NCBI GenBank assembly: GCA_003160265.1
Contig: PLQY01000108.1
Span: 8,908 to 15,509, forward strand
DNA: 6,602 nucleotides
Direction of reading: 5' to 3'
Source: Peptococcaceae bacterium
GTDB lineage: Bacteria > Bacillota > DSM-12270 > Thermacetogeniales > Thermacetogeniaceae
Made by a program: the position numbers and the translations under genes. How positions within the stretch are numbered: position 1 is the first letter of the stretch; each line of letters starts with the position of its first letter. Below, in pieces: positions 1-6,028 of this stretch. Under the pieces are notes generated by a model that was not told the origin of the DNA, did no database searches, and saw only the letters and a list, made by a program, of their open reading frames with translations.

Positions 1-527
1 GCCTGCAGCATCTCCAAATGCCGCTCCCCGGTATAGCGGTTGAGGATCACGCCAGCCAGGCGCAGGTCCGGGTCAAAACTGCGGCAGCCCAAAAACTCCA
101 CCACGGCGCTACGGGCCTGGCTGCGCACATCCAGCACCAGCACCACCGGACAGCCCAGGAGCTTGGCCACCTGGGCGCTGCTCGCCTGCTCTCCCTGGCC
201 GCGCAGGCCGTCGAACAGACCCATCACGCCCTCGATCACCGCAATATCGGCATCAGCCGCGGCCCTGTGAAAATATTCCTGCACCTGGCCGAAGGAGAGC
301 ATCCAGGTATCCAGATTGCGAGACCAGCGCCCGGTGACCGCGGTGTGAAAACTGGGATCGATGAAGTCCGGCCCCACCTTGAAGCCCTGCACCTGGCAAC
401 CCCGGCCGGCAAGCGCCCCCATCAAGCCGGTGGCGATGCTGGTCTTTCCGGAACTGCTCCGGACTGCGGCGATCATTATCCTCGGCGCCCGGCTCCCTCT
501 AACGCTATTTCCAGCATCATCACTCAT
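1..527 (-). CDS. cbiA: Cobyrinic acid a,c-diamide synthase (CbiA/CobB), 3' end cut by window edge
   Basis: CbiA amidates the a and c side chains of cobyrinic acid with ATP and glutamine (or ammonia). Only the first 175 residues are visible, and the frame is open to base 1. Reading back from ATG 527, the synthetase domain shows RIMIAAVRSSSGKTS with a P-loop (about 16-30), GFKVGPDFIDPSFH (48-61), NLDTWML (71-77), VIEGVMGLFDG (97-107), SQARSAVV (136-143), and FDPDLRLAGVILNRY followed by RHLEML (151-174). These are all in the family order. The family is about 450-460 residues, so the C-terminal glutamine amidotransferase half is missing from the window. The start sits in an ATGA overlap with the cbiP stop, with GGGGGG about 7 bases upstream inside the cbiP coding end. 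The first 15 residues (polar, MSDDAGNS...) precede the first strand and are a short extension. CbiP and CbiA are relatives, but FKVGPDFIDP and EGVMGLFDG separate this from CbiP. Confidence 0.95.
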   Translation of the reverse strand, partial: MSDDAGNSVRGSRAPRIMIAAVRSSSGKTSIATGLMGALAGRGCQVQGFKVGPDFIDPSFHTAVTGRWSRNLDTWMLSFGQVQEYFHRAAADADIAVIEGVMGLFDGLRGQGEQASSAQVAKLLGCPVVLVLDVRSQARSAVVEFLGCRSFDPDLRLAGVILNRYTGERHLEMLQ

Positions 528-2065
528 CCCTGTTCCCCCCGCGGCCCGGACAGATCCAGCAGGCCGTAGATCGCCTTCAGGTCCAGGTGAGTGCGGCTCT
601 CCGCCGCCAGCCGGTCCAACTCCTGGTCCAGCAGCGCCTGACTGGACAGACCCCGACCGGGCAGTTCATCCAACCCTCGCCGCTGCCGCAGCCAGCCCAG
701 CAGTCCGGCCCGGAAGCGGTCGTTGTCGAAGATGCCGTGGAAGTAGGTACCCCAGACCAGTCCCGTGGACGCCACCGCCCCGTCGTCACCGTGAGCCGGC
801 TGGCCGCCCCGGCGGGTCACCGCCAGGAAGGGCTCCGCCTCTGGGCCGAGCACGGTGCGCCCCATGTGGATCTCGTACCCGGCAACCTCCTGCCCGGCAG
901 ACTGCCCGAGCAGCGGCCCCCCGGCGCAGATCCGGCCCTCCGCCTGGGCAAGTACCTTATCGGCGGAGAAGGTGGTCACCACGTCCAGCAGACCCAGCCC
1001 CGGCAATTCGTCCCGGGTCGACTCGGTATGCTCCGGGTCGTACAACTCCCGGCCAAGCATCTGGTAGCCGCCGCACAACCCGCAGACCGGCGCCCCCCGG
1101 GCAGCCGCCTGCCTGATGGCGGCGGCGTGGCCGGTCTCGTAGAGGTAGAGCAGGTCTTCGGTGGTGTTTTTCGTACCGGGGATAATGATCAGGTCCGGCT
1201 CCCCCAACCGGTCCCCTTCCCTGACGTAGCGGACGCGGACGCCAGGCTCCAGGGCCAGGGGGTCGAAGTCAGTAAAATTGGAGATGCGGGGCAGGTAGAT
1301 GACAGCGATCTCGATCTCCGCCGGCCCCGTCCGGGCAGTATCCTCCAGGCAGACCGAGTCCTCCGCCGGGAGGTTGAGGCTCAGGTAGGGCAGCACCCCC
1401 AGCACCGGCTTCCCGGTCCTCTGTTCCAGAAAACTCAGGGCTGGCTCAAGCAGCGAGATATCCCCCCGGAACTTGTTGATCACAATCCCCCGGACAAGTT
1501 GCTCCTCCTCCGGTTCCAGCAGGGCCAGGGTGCCCACCACCGAGGCCAGGGCGCCGCCCCGGTCGATGTCCGCCACCAGCAGCACCGGTGCCCCGGCCAT
1601 CCGGGCGATGCGCATGTTGGCGATATCCCGGTCCTTCAAGTTGACCTCGGCGGGGCTGCCGGCCCCTTCGATGACGATGATCTCATACTCCCGGTGCAAC
1701 TTCGCCAGGGTCTCCTCGATGATCCGCAGCAACTCCATGTTCTTGCCCAGGTGGTAGTCCCGGGCGGACATATTCCCCACCGGCTTGCCCAGCACGATCA
1801 CCTGGGAGGCGGCATTCCCGGTCGGCTTCAACAGCACCGGGTTCATCTCCACCTGTGGCTCCAGGCCGCAAGCTTGGGCCTGGAGCACCTGGGCGCGTCC
1901 CATCTCACCGCCGCCGGCGGTGACGAAGGAGTTGAGAGCCATGTTCTGGGACTTGAAGGGCGCCACCCGGTAGCCGTCCTGCCGGAAGATCCGGCAGAGG
2001 GCGGTGACGATGATGCTCTTGCCCACGTTGGAACCGGTCCCCTGTACCATGATCGCTCTAGCCAT
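524..2065 (-). CDS. cbiP: Cobyric acid synthase (CbiP/CobQ), glutamine-hydrolysing
   Basis: CbiP amidates the b, d, e and g carboxylates of adenosylcobyrinic acid a,c-diamide, using ATP and glutamine, to give adenosylcobyric acid. From ATG 2065 the protein has 513 residues, in the family's usual range. The N-terminal synthetase domain has the P-loop VQGTGSNVGKS (7-17), APFKSQNMALNS (35-46), MNPVLLKP (74-81), VIEGAGSPAEVNL (131-143), ADIDRGG (165-171) and GIVINKFRGD (193-202). The C-terminal class I glutamine amidotransferase-like domain has DLIIIPGTKNT (291-301), the nucleophile in GLCGGYQMLG (Cys331), GYEIHMG (396-402) and GTYFHGIFDND (439-449, catalytic His443). A GTG at 2110 would add 15 residues that do not resemble the family; ATG 2065 is followed directly by the family-typical MARAIMVQGT and has a strong ribosome-binding site. 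Its stop overlaps the cbiA start by four bases (ATGA), implying translational coupling. Confidence 0.96.
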   Translation of the reverse strand: MARAIMVQGTGSNVGKSIIVTALCRIFRQDGYRVAPFKSQNMALNSFVTAGGGEMGRAQVLQAQACGLEPQVEMNPVLLKPTGNAASQVIVLGKPVGNMSARDYHLGKNMELLRIIEETLAKLHREYEIIVIEGAGSPAEVNLKDRDIANMRIARMAGAPVLLVADIDRGGALASVVGTLALLEPEEEQLVRGIVINKFRGDISLLEPALSFLEQRTGKPVLGVLPYLSLNLPAEDSVCLEDTARTGPAEIEIAVIYLPRISNFTDFDPLALEPGVRVRYVREGDRLGEPDLIIIPGTKNTTEDLLYLYETGHAAAIRQAAARGAPVCGLCGGYQMLGRELYDPEHTESTRDELPGLGLLDVVTTFSADKVLAQAEGRICAGGPLLGQSAGQEVAGYEIHMGRTVLGPEAEPFLAVTRRGGQPAHGDDGAVASTGLVWGTYFHGIFDNDRFRAGLLGWLRQRRGLDELPGRGLSSQALLDQELDRLAAESRTHLDLKAIYGLLDLSGPRGEQG

Positions 2066-2071
2066 GCTGTT

Positions 2072-2079
2072 CACCCCTC
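2072..2079 (-). promoter_or_regulatory. Ribosome-binding site of cbiP that fixes its start
   Basis: On the minus strand GAGGGGTG ends 6 bases before ATG 2065. It is the best Shine-Dalgarno match near this gene and supports the ATG over the upstream GTG at 2110, which has no comparable site. Confidence 0.7.
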
Positions 2080-2119
2080 TGAGGTCGGATGCAGAATGTC
2101 CTCCAGCCACCGAATTCTG

Positions 2120-3169
2120 TTACAGTCCGGGCCGGCCTTCGGCGAGGGCCAGCAGGGCGTTGACGACGGACACCGCCACGGTGCTGCCCCCCTGGTGTCC
2201 GATCATGGTGATGTAGGGCACATCCTGGCCGGCCAGCCGGGCCTTGACTTCGGCAGCGCCCACAAAACCCACCGGTGTCCCGACGATCAGGGCCGGCCGG
2301 AAACCGGCCTCGCTCTGCCGGAGCACCTCGGCCAGGGCGGTGGGGGCATTGCCGATCACCGCCACATTGCCGGTTAAAAACTGGTGAAACGCCCGCACCC
2401 CCATCATCGACCGGGTCAGGCCCTGCTCCCTGGCGAGAGCGGTGGTGCGCGGGTGATGGGTCATACAGACCACGCGGCCGCCCATTCCTCGTAGAATGGC
2501 CCTGTTGATCCCCATCTTCACCATCCGGACGTCGGTGAACAGGGTCGCTCCCGTCCTGATCGCCGCCAGCCCGGCCTCCACGGCCGCGGGATGAAAGCGC
2601 AGCAGGTGGGCGGCATCCGGGTTGCCCATGGCGTGCACCACCCGCCGCACGATCTCCCCCTCCCGGGGCGGGAACTGCTCCAGGTAGCGCAGGCCCAGGG
2701 ACGACTCGATCAGGCTCCGGCTGCGACTGGTGATCTGCTCCGGGTTTGTGAGCCCGTCCTGCTCCACCGCCTCAGGGTCAAGAGCGCCGTCTGGCGTCAT
2801 TCCGGCAACCGTGGCGTGAACCCGCTCCATGACGATCTCCGCCAGGCGGGGGTCGGGGGCGAAGCCCTCAGTCAGGATCAGGCGCACCCGCTCGCCGTAC
2901 CGGGCCTCGAGTTCCCCCAGGGCGGCGGGGATATCCTCCTTCAAGTGGACGCCCGGAAAGAGCAGGGCCGGGACGATGACAATCTCCGTCACTCCTTCAT
3001 TTACCAGTTGCTCCACCGTATCCGCCAGGTTTGGCCGCTCGAACTGAAAGTATGCCGGCGTTACCTGCATCCCCAGGCCGGCTTGAACCAGTTCGGCCAG
3101 CGCCACCAGCCCCAAGTTGGCCGTGCTGCGCCTGCTCCCATGACCCAGCAGCAGAATTCCTCTCTTCAT
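2120..3169 (-). CDS. cbiXC: Fused sirohydrochlorin cobaltochelatase / cobalt-precorrin-8 methylmutase (CbiX-CbiC)
   Basis: One 349-residue protein carries two enzymes of the anaerobic pathway. Residues 1 to about 122 are a short-form CbiX chelatase that inserts Co2+ into sirohydrochlorin. It has GHGSR (9-13) with the metal-site His10, and FPGVHLKEDIP (71-81) with the second His at 75. Residues from about 137 are CbiC, which moves the methyl group from C11 to C12 to make cobyrinic acid from cobalt-precorrin-8. It has LTNPEQITSRS (140-150), RRVVHAMGN (175-183) with the catalytic-type His179, LFTDVRMVKMGI (210-221), VIGNAPTAL (271-279), PVGFVGAAEVK (299-309) and GGSTVAVSVVNALL (327-340). The linker (about 123-137) is acidic and short, and one uninterrupted frame spans both halves. 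Short-form CbiX proteins act as dimers, so the fusion may be at least dimeric (inference). The start at ATG 3169 is preceded by AAGGGGG about 9 bases upstream. GHQGGS replaces the usual basic GxKGGS near the C-terminus. Confidence 0.95.
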   Translation of the reverse strand: MKRGILLLGHGSRRSTANLGLVALAELVQAGLGMQVTPAYFQFERPNLADTVEQLVNEGVTEIVIVPALLFPGVHLKEDIPAALGELEARYGERVRLILTEGFAPDPRLAEIVMERVHATVAGMTPDGALDPEAVEQDGLTNPEQITSRSRSLIESSLGLRYLEQFPPREGEIVRRVVHAMGNPDAAHLLRFHPAAVEAGLAAIRTGATLFTDVRMVKMGINRAILRGMGGRVVCMTHHPRTTALAREQGLTRSMMGVRAFHQFLTGNVAVIGNAPTALAEVLRQSEAGFRPALIVGTPVGFVGAAEVKARLAGQDVPYITMIGHQGGSTVAVSVVNALLALAEGRPGL

Positions 3170-3175
3170 AACCGG

Positions 3176-3182
3176 AGTCCCC
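3176..3182 (-). promoter_or_regulatory. Ribosome-binding site of the cbiX-cbiC fusion
   Basis: The minus strand carries AAGGGGG followed by about 9 bases and then ATG 3169, in the 23-base gap after the cobK stop. It supports the annotated start, which also opens directly on the CbiX first strand and GHGSR motif. Confidence 0.55.
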
Positions 3183-3192
3183 CTTGACTTTT

Positions 3193-4026
3193 TTAACCCA
3201 GCTCCTGCGTATCAGGCAGCCCGGCCGCCCAGTTCAGGACTTCCTCCCGGCGCCGGGCTGTCATAACCGGCGCCCCCTCAGAGAGCCGCTCCCGCTCTCC
3301 GTCATCCCGGGCGTCCTCCGGGCGCGGGCGCCCCACTACCACCACCGGTATGCTCAGGTTCAGGGCAGCCCGGACCTTATCCGCCGTACCCCCCTCGTCG
3401 CCGCTCTCCTTGATCACGAAGGCTTCAGCGCCGCAGGCCTCCAGCAGGGCCTCGTTGAGCTTTACCGTCCCCGGCCCCTGACAGGCGACGATCTGCCCCG
3501 GACTCAGGCCGAGACGGCGACAGGCCTCCAGAGATTCGGATACGGGCAGCACCCGCACCGTGAACCGGCAACCGGCCAGTGCGGGGTAATTGATGATCGC
3601 CTCCAGCGGCTTAACCCCCACCGCCAGAAAGACCTGCCTGGCGCCAAGGACCGCCAGTTGTTCCGCCGCCTCCGGCCAGCCGGATACCACGTGCAGCAGC
3701 GAGCTGTCAGGCAAAGCTGTGGACGGCCGCTCCCAGCGCAGGTAGGGAACACTGCAGTTCAGGGCCGCCTCCCGGGCGAGGCTGGACACCTCCACCGCGA
3801 AGGGATGAGTAGCGTCCAGAATTCCCTGTACCGGCCCGGATCGCAGCAACCTTTCCAGGGCCGCCCGGTCCAGCCGCCCCTCCCGGACCGCCAGGCCCGG
3901 GGCTGCCGTGCGCAGCAACCCGGCGCCATAAGGCGTGGCGGCACTGGCCAGCACTTCCCAGCCAGCCGCCGCCAGGGCCGCCGCCAGGTCCCTGCCGTCC
4001 CGGGTCCCCGCCAGAACCAGGATCAT
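3193..4026 (-). CDS. cobK: Cobalt-precorrin-6A reductase (CbiJ/CobK)
   Basis: This NAD(P)H-dependent enzyme reduces a double bond of the corrin macrocycle, taking cobalt-precorrin-6A to 6B. The 277-residue product is near the family's usual 250-260. Motifs seen are MILVLAGTRDGRDLA at the N-terminus (nucleotide-binding start), DATHPFA (71-77), YLRWERP (95-101), a FLAVGVKPLE segment (133-142), QGPGTVKLNEALL (183-195), VIKESGDEGGTADKV (204-218) and IPVVVVGRP (226-234). All match the CobK/CbiJ pattern. The ATG at 4026 follows GGGAGTGA at a plausible spacing, and no credible upstream start exists because cobJ stops 22 bases before it. The C-terminal tail after about 235 (Asp/Glu/Arg-rich, then TARRREEVLNWAAG) is longer than I would expect but has no frame break. 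It lies 22 bases after cobJ and 23 before the cbiX-cbiC fusion, consistent with one transcript. NADH or NADPH preference cannot be read from the sequence. Confidence 0.94.
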   Translation of the reverse strand: MILVLAGTRDGRDLAAALAAAGWEVLASAATPYGAGLLRTAAPGLAVREGRLDRAALERLLRSGPVQGILDATHPFAVEVSSLAREAALNCSVPYLRWERPSTALPDSSLLHVVSGWPEAAEQLAVLGARQVFLAVGVKPLEAIINYPALAGCRFTVRVLPVSESLEACRRLGLSPGQIVACQGPGTVKLNEALLEACGAEAFVIKESGDEGGTADKVRAALNLSIPVVVVGRPRPEDARDDGERERLSEGAPVMTARRREEVLNWAAGLPDTQELG

Positions 4027-4048
4027 CGTTGATCACTCCCAACCCATT

Positions 4049-4903
4049 TCACTTCCCACTTCCCGCATCCCACTTCTCAATATGGTAGCCCCGGGGGGTT
4101 ACCATGAAACCGTCCCTGATGTAGCTCTGGCTGTTCCCCACCAGGACCACCGATTGCATATCGATCTCCACTGACAGGAACCGCTCCAGGTCCGAGAGGA
4201 CGACCTGCTGGCCGCTGCGCCCGGCGCCGGTGACCACCCCCACCGGGGTGTCCGGCTTCCGGTGCCCGAGCAGGACCTCCCTGGCCTCCTCAATCTGGGT
4301 GACCCGTCGCCTGCTCTTGGGATTGTAGAAGACCACCACGAAGTCACCCCAGGCGGCAGCCTCGATCCGCCGCTTGATGACCTCCCAGGGAGTCAACAGA
4401 TCGCTCAGGCTGATCACCGCGAAATCGTGCATCAGCGGCGCCCCCAGCAAGGCGGCCGCGGCCGAAGCGGCGGTGATCCCCGGCACCACCCGGAAGTCTA
4501 CCTCCGACTGCCTGCCGGTGCCTAACAGCACCTCCAGCACCAGGCCGGCCATCCCGTAGACTCCGGCATCCCCGCTGCTGACCACCACCACCCGGTGCCC
4601 GGCCAGGGCCTGAGCCACCGCCAGGCGGGCGCGCTCCACTTCCTGGCGCATGCCGCTACCCAGGGTGAGCCCCCCTGGCGGGAGAATCTCCTTTAAAAGT
4701 TGCAGGTAGGTGCGGTAGCCAACGATCACCCCGGCGGAGGCCAACTCCTCAGCAGCGCCATGACTCAGATGCGCCTGATCACCCGGCCCGATGCCGACCA
4801 CAGTAAGCCGGCCTCGGCCAGGGCCACCGTCACCCGCTTGAACTTGGTCTTCCGAAGCACCAGCGCCCCGTCCGGGGCCGCCGCTAGCGCTGCTGTCTCG
4901 CAT
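4049..4903 (-). CDS. cobJ: Cobalt-precorrin-3 / precorrin-3B C17-methyltransferase (CbiH/CobJ)
   Basis: This SAM-dependent enzyme methylates C17 of cobalt-precorrin-3 and drives ring contraction to cobalt-precorrin-4. Numbered from ATG 4903 (284 residues), the motifs are VVGIGPGD (35-42), VGYRTYLQLL (61-70), SSGDAGVYGMAG (109-120), VVPGITAASAAAALLGAPL (139-157), DFVVVFYNPKSRRR (187-200), PVGVVTGAGR (220-229) and SVVLVGNSQSYIRDGFMVTPRGY (251-273, with the family-typical GNS and TPRGY). The start is ambiguous. ATG 4903 overlaps cbiG by 139 bases and adds about 32 Gly/Ala/Arg-rich residues that look like a shadow of the CbiG frame. GTG 4801 gives 250 residues, close to the usual 240-250, with a 37-base overlap, but it removes the Leu-Thr that begins the first beta strand. 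GGGAG lies 10 bases before the ATG and GAGG 10 bases before the GTG, so neither site decides. The last residues (EKWDAGSGK) are encoded by a heptamer repeat and extend past the usual TPRGY end. Confidence 0.92.
   Translation of the reverse strand: MRDSSASGGPGRGAGASEDQVQAGDGGPGRGRLTVVGIGPGDQAHLSHGAAEELASAGVIVGYRTYLQLLKEILPPGGLTLGSGMRQEVERARLAVAQALAGHRVVVVSSGDAGVYGMAGLVLEVLLGTGRQSEVDFRVVPGITAASAAAALLGAPLMHDFAVISLSDLLTPWEVIKRRIEAAAWGDFVVVFYNPKSRRRVTQIEEAREVLLGHRKPDTPVGVVTGAGRSGQQVVLSDLERFLSVEIDMQSVVLVGNSQSYIRDGFMVTPRGYHIEKWDAGSGK
4050..4077 (-). repeat. Four-unit heptamer tandem repeat (GGAAGTG type) at the cobJ 3' end
   Basis: Read on the minus strand, four consecutive 7-base units are AGAAGTG, GGATGCG, GGAAGTG and GGAAGTG. 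Three fit GGAAGTG with at most one change, and the second is degenerate. A further isolated unit, GGGAGTG at 4034-4040, doubles as the probable Shine-Dalgarno of cobK. The repeat encodes the last residues of CobJ after its normal TPRGY ending, and the cobJ TGA stop begins inside the final unit. The strand is strongly purine-rich here. Length-variable simple repeats of this kind can arise by slippage; whether it recurs elsewhere in the genome cannot be seen from this window. Confidence 0.75.
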
Positions 4904-5985
4904 ACATTACCAACTCCCAACTGCTGTTGTACAAACATCGAGTGCTCCAGGCCGGGATGGGCCTCGTAGATCTGCTCCAGGCGCTTGCTGGGGAAGAATT
5001 TCAGTGCGAGCCCCATCCGCCCGGCAGTTTCCAGGAGGCCGGCCTCGTCCTCTTTGATCTGGTGGGTAGCCAGCATGCCCAGGCTGTCCCGGCTGCGCCC
5101 GGCAATCCGCAGCGCCTCCTCCAGGGCAGCCTCGATCTCCGCCGCCTCGACCCCCCGCCGGCAGCCAATACCCGCCACCAGGCTCAGTGGCCGCAGGAAG
5201 ATCCCCCGGGGCGGCAGTGCCAGCAAGCGGCTGGTGACCAGCACCGGCGCCAGCCGATCCCCATCGTGACCGGCCTGCTCCAACTCCGGCAGGCCGCGGC
5301 AGGGGATCGAATCCAACCCGGGCTCAGTGTCTTCATCATCACAGGCCCAACTCCCGGACAGGCGCCACTCGCTGAAGATCTCCACCCGCTCGCCTGCCAG
5401 CAGGGCGCTGTTGACTACCTTGACCCGGGCGCCGGGAACGGGCCGGAATCCCCACTGCCTGGCCAACATGTCGATGGCAGGCTTGCCCTGCACGTCCGTG
5501 GCGGTAGTGACCACGGGCGCCGCTCCCAGGCAGGCAGCCACCTCCCGGGCCAGGCGGTTGGCGCCCCCCCAGTGGCCTCCCACCAGGCTGACGGCAAAAT
5601 TACCGCCCTCATCCACCACCACCACCCCGGGGTCGCTCCACTTGCTCTGCAGCAGTGGCGCCACCAGGCGCACCACGATCCCCACGGCCATGATCAAGAC
5701 GAAACTGTCATAGCTTGGCCAGAGATTCGACAGCATGGCGGACAGGGGCTGGGTAGCATCCAGCACCTCCAGCCTGTCGCCGCTCCTGGTGGCATCCCCA
5801 GTACCGAACACCGCCGCCGGCGTCCAGGCCTGCTCCAGGCGGCGAGCCAGGCCGCCCCCGGAGGGAGTGAGGTAGATCACGGCGATGCGCCGCCCCCCGG
5901 ATGCGGGTGCCTGGCCCCGGGACCATCCGGACTGCTGCTCCGCCCGCTCCTGCTTCTGTTGTTCAGGTTGTTCAGGTTGTCCCAT
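4765..5985 (-). CDS. cbiG: Cobalt-precorrin-5A hydrolase CbiG
   Basis: CbiG opens the delta-lactone of cobalt-precorrin-5A, releasing acetaldehyde and giving cobalt-precorrin-5B. It is a marker of the anaerobic B12 pathway. From the chosen ATG the protein has 406 residues. An N-terminal domain starts near residue 33 (RRIAVIYLTPSGGGLA). The core has AVGIVVRLVAPLL (about 100-112), DPGVVVVDEGGNFAVSL (about 118-134), GGHWGGANRLA (about 136-146) and VVTTATDVQGKPAIDMLA (about 158-175). The CbiG C-terminal domain starts at GIGCRRGVE (about 272-280), then has ATHQIKEDEAGLLE and ends with KRVTVALA (about 383-390). ATG 5985 is preferred because AAGAGG lies 5 bases upstream. An ATG at 6021 (418 residues) is possible but has a weaker site, and the longer open frame to 6231 runs into cbiF. 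Residues 2-30 are a Gln/Glu/Pro-rich, probably disordered tail that is unusual for the family. The 3' end overlaps cobJ in another frame. Function is firm; the start is moderately sure. Confidence 0.93.
   Translation of the reverse strand: MGQPEQPEQQKQERAEQQSGWSRGQAPASGGRRIAVIYLTPSGGGLARRLEQAWTPAAVFGTGDATRSGDRLEVLDATQPLSAMLSNLWPSYDSFVLIMAVGIVVRLVAPLLQSKWSDPGVVVVDEGGNFAVSLVGGHWGGANRLAREVAACLGAAPVVTTATDVQGKPAIDMLARQWGFRPVPGARVKVVNSALLAGERVEIFSEWRLSGSWACDDEDTEPGLDSIPCRGLPELEQAGHDGDRLAPVLVTSRLLALPPRGIFLRPLSLVAGIGCRRGVEAAEIEAALEEALRIAGRSRDSLGMLATHQIKEDEAGLLETAGRMGLALKFFPSKRLEQIYEAHPGLEHSMFVQQQLGVGNVCETAALAAAPDGALVLRKTKFKRVTVALAEAGLLWSASGRVIRRI
5959..5980 (-). repeat. 9-bp tandem repeat in the cbiG 5' coding region
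   Basis: On the plus strand TTGTTCAGG occurs at 5959-5967 and 5968-5976, followed by a partial third copy (TTGT, 5977-5980). Because the unit is a multiple of three it stays in frame, and on the minus strand it encodes a Gln-Pro-Glu repeat at CbiG residues 3-9. Copy-number change would lengthen or shorten the tail without a frameshift. Confidence 0.8.
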
Positions 5986-5990
5986 TTCCG

Positions 5991-5996
5991 CCTCTT
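5991..5996 (-). promoter_or_regulatory. Ribosome-binding site of cbiG that favours ATG 5985
   Basis: AAGAGG on the minus strand lies 5 bases before ATG 5985. The competing ATG at 6021 has only AGG about 6 bases before it. The site lies 3' of the cbiF stop, so the two genes do not overlap. Confidence 0.6.
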
Positions 5997-6028
5997 CAAC
6001 AAGTTCTTGGCCATTCCTCATTCGGCGC

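Noticed and set aside
2066..2110. Extended cbiP start at GTG 2110
   Set aside because: The 15 extra residues do not match the family, no Shine-Dalgarno precedes the GTG, and ATG 2065 opens directly on the usual MARAIMVQGT-type start.
587..2377. 596-codon open frame on the plus strand opposite cbiP and the end of the cbiX-cbiC fusion
   Set aside because: Its product is Gln/His/Pro/Gly-rich with no recognisable motif, and it lies antisense to two strongly conserved genes. In GC-rich DNA the antisense frame of a real gene often stays open.
3182..3196. TTGACTTTTTTAA on the plus strand, resembling a promoter -35 element
   Set aside because: No suitable -10 element or plus-strand gene follows, and on the minus strand it is just the end of cobK and the spacer before the next ribosome-binding site.
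3184..4032. 282-codon open frame on the plus strand opposite cobK
   Set aside because: It covers almost exactly the cobK gene in antisense and has no domain-like pattern. The cobK frame carries all the expected motifs.
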